From positions 1 through 32,543 of the forward strand of contig CAZIGM010000018.1 of NCBI GenBank assembly GCA_964538675.1: a stretch of 32,543 nt of DNA. Reading direction: 5' to 3'. Made by a program: the position numbers and the translations under genes. Below the pieces are notes generated by a model. It searched no databases and was not told the origin of the DNA. It saw only the letters and a list, made by a program, of their open reading frames with translations. The number at the start of each line of letters is the position of its first letter. Position 1 is the first letter of the stretch. The stretch comes from CAZIGM01 sp964538675. GTDB taxonomy: Bacteria > Bacillota > Bacilli > Tepidibacillales > Tepidibacillaceae. Below are positions 32,490 to 32,543 of this stretch, piece after piece.

Positions 32490-32543
32490 TAAAGCCGAAC
32501 TTTATTCAGATGGAGTTTTAACTTCATCTGAATTCTAGTGAGA
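32490..32543 (+). mobile_element. IS200/IS605-like right end, cut by the window edge (copy B)
   Basis: The sequence TAAAGCCGAACTTTATTCAG, then ATGGAGTTTTAACTTCATCTGAATTCTAGTGAGA in the same order as copy A, is interrupted by the end of the window. Its first hairpin is better paired than in copy A (only one G-T position). What lies beyond, including any tnpB, cannot be seen. Confidence 0.65.

Overview
The window is low-GC, AT-rich DNA from what looks like a Bacillota (Firmicutes-type) organism. Signs of this are strong AGGAGG-type ribosome binding sites, Bce-type peptide-sensing modules, a YebC protein of the B. subtilis YeeI type, many GNAT/NUDIX/ABC-2 accessory genes and a PdaA-type deacetylase. 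PdaA is linked to spore cortex synthesis, so a spore former or a relative of one is likely. I cannot name the genus. No rRNA, tRNA, CRISPR array or phage module was seen. Almost every intact gene ends in TAA; I found only two intact genes ending in TGA and two in TAG.

Layout. 1-4642 (minus): a complete Bce-type module, response regulator, histidine kinase, ABC ATPase and large FtsX-type permease. 4643-6378: a gene-poor stretch with an orphan translation start, a NUDIX hydrolase, a decayed ORF with two in-frame TGA codons and a small membrane protein. 6524-7693: a secreted or anchored MBL-fold hydrolase with a DUF3006 partner. 7830-8276: an IS3-family relic. 8557-13256 (minus): alpha/beta hydrolase, iron-sulfur flavoprotein-like protein, GNAT, a membrane-anchored trypsin-like protease, a PH-like protein, a DUF3795 gene interrupted by TGA at an expected Trp, and a remnant of an SsuC-type permease. 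13254-16526 (minus): ABC-2 pair, a fragment, a GNAT and a Yip1-like protein. 16656-19891 (plus): membrane protein, ABC ATPase, permease and methyltransferase. 20040-22315 (minus): a heptad-repeat coiled-coil protein, YebC and a membrane protein. 22468-26462: TetR and flavodoxin genes divergent from an ABC ATPase with two paralogous permeases. 26527-28355: small membrane protein, then rsgA behind a leader-peptide attenuator. 28475-32387: frameshifted lipoprotein, vanadium haloperoxidase/PAP2-like enzyme, CorC/HlyC-type protein and PdaA.

The most interesting signal is the 5' leader of rsgA (28142-28355). It contains a promoter, a 21-codon leader ORF with a strong Shine-Dalgarno, and four mutually exclusive pairing segments that end in an intrinsic terminator just before the rsgA ribosome binding site. 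This is the architecture of translation-dependent attenuation, as used by antibiotic-inducible genes, here placed on a ribosome-assembly GTPase. Other points of interest are four orphan copies of an IS200/IS605-like right end (possible omega-RNA-like or non-autonomous elements), a 117-bp MITE wedged between two copies of a terminator hairpin, and several relic genes whose interruptions include TGA, one at a position where Trp is expected.
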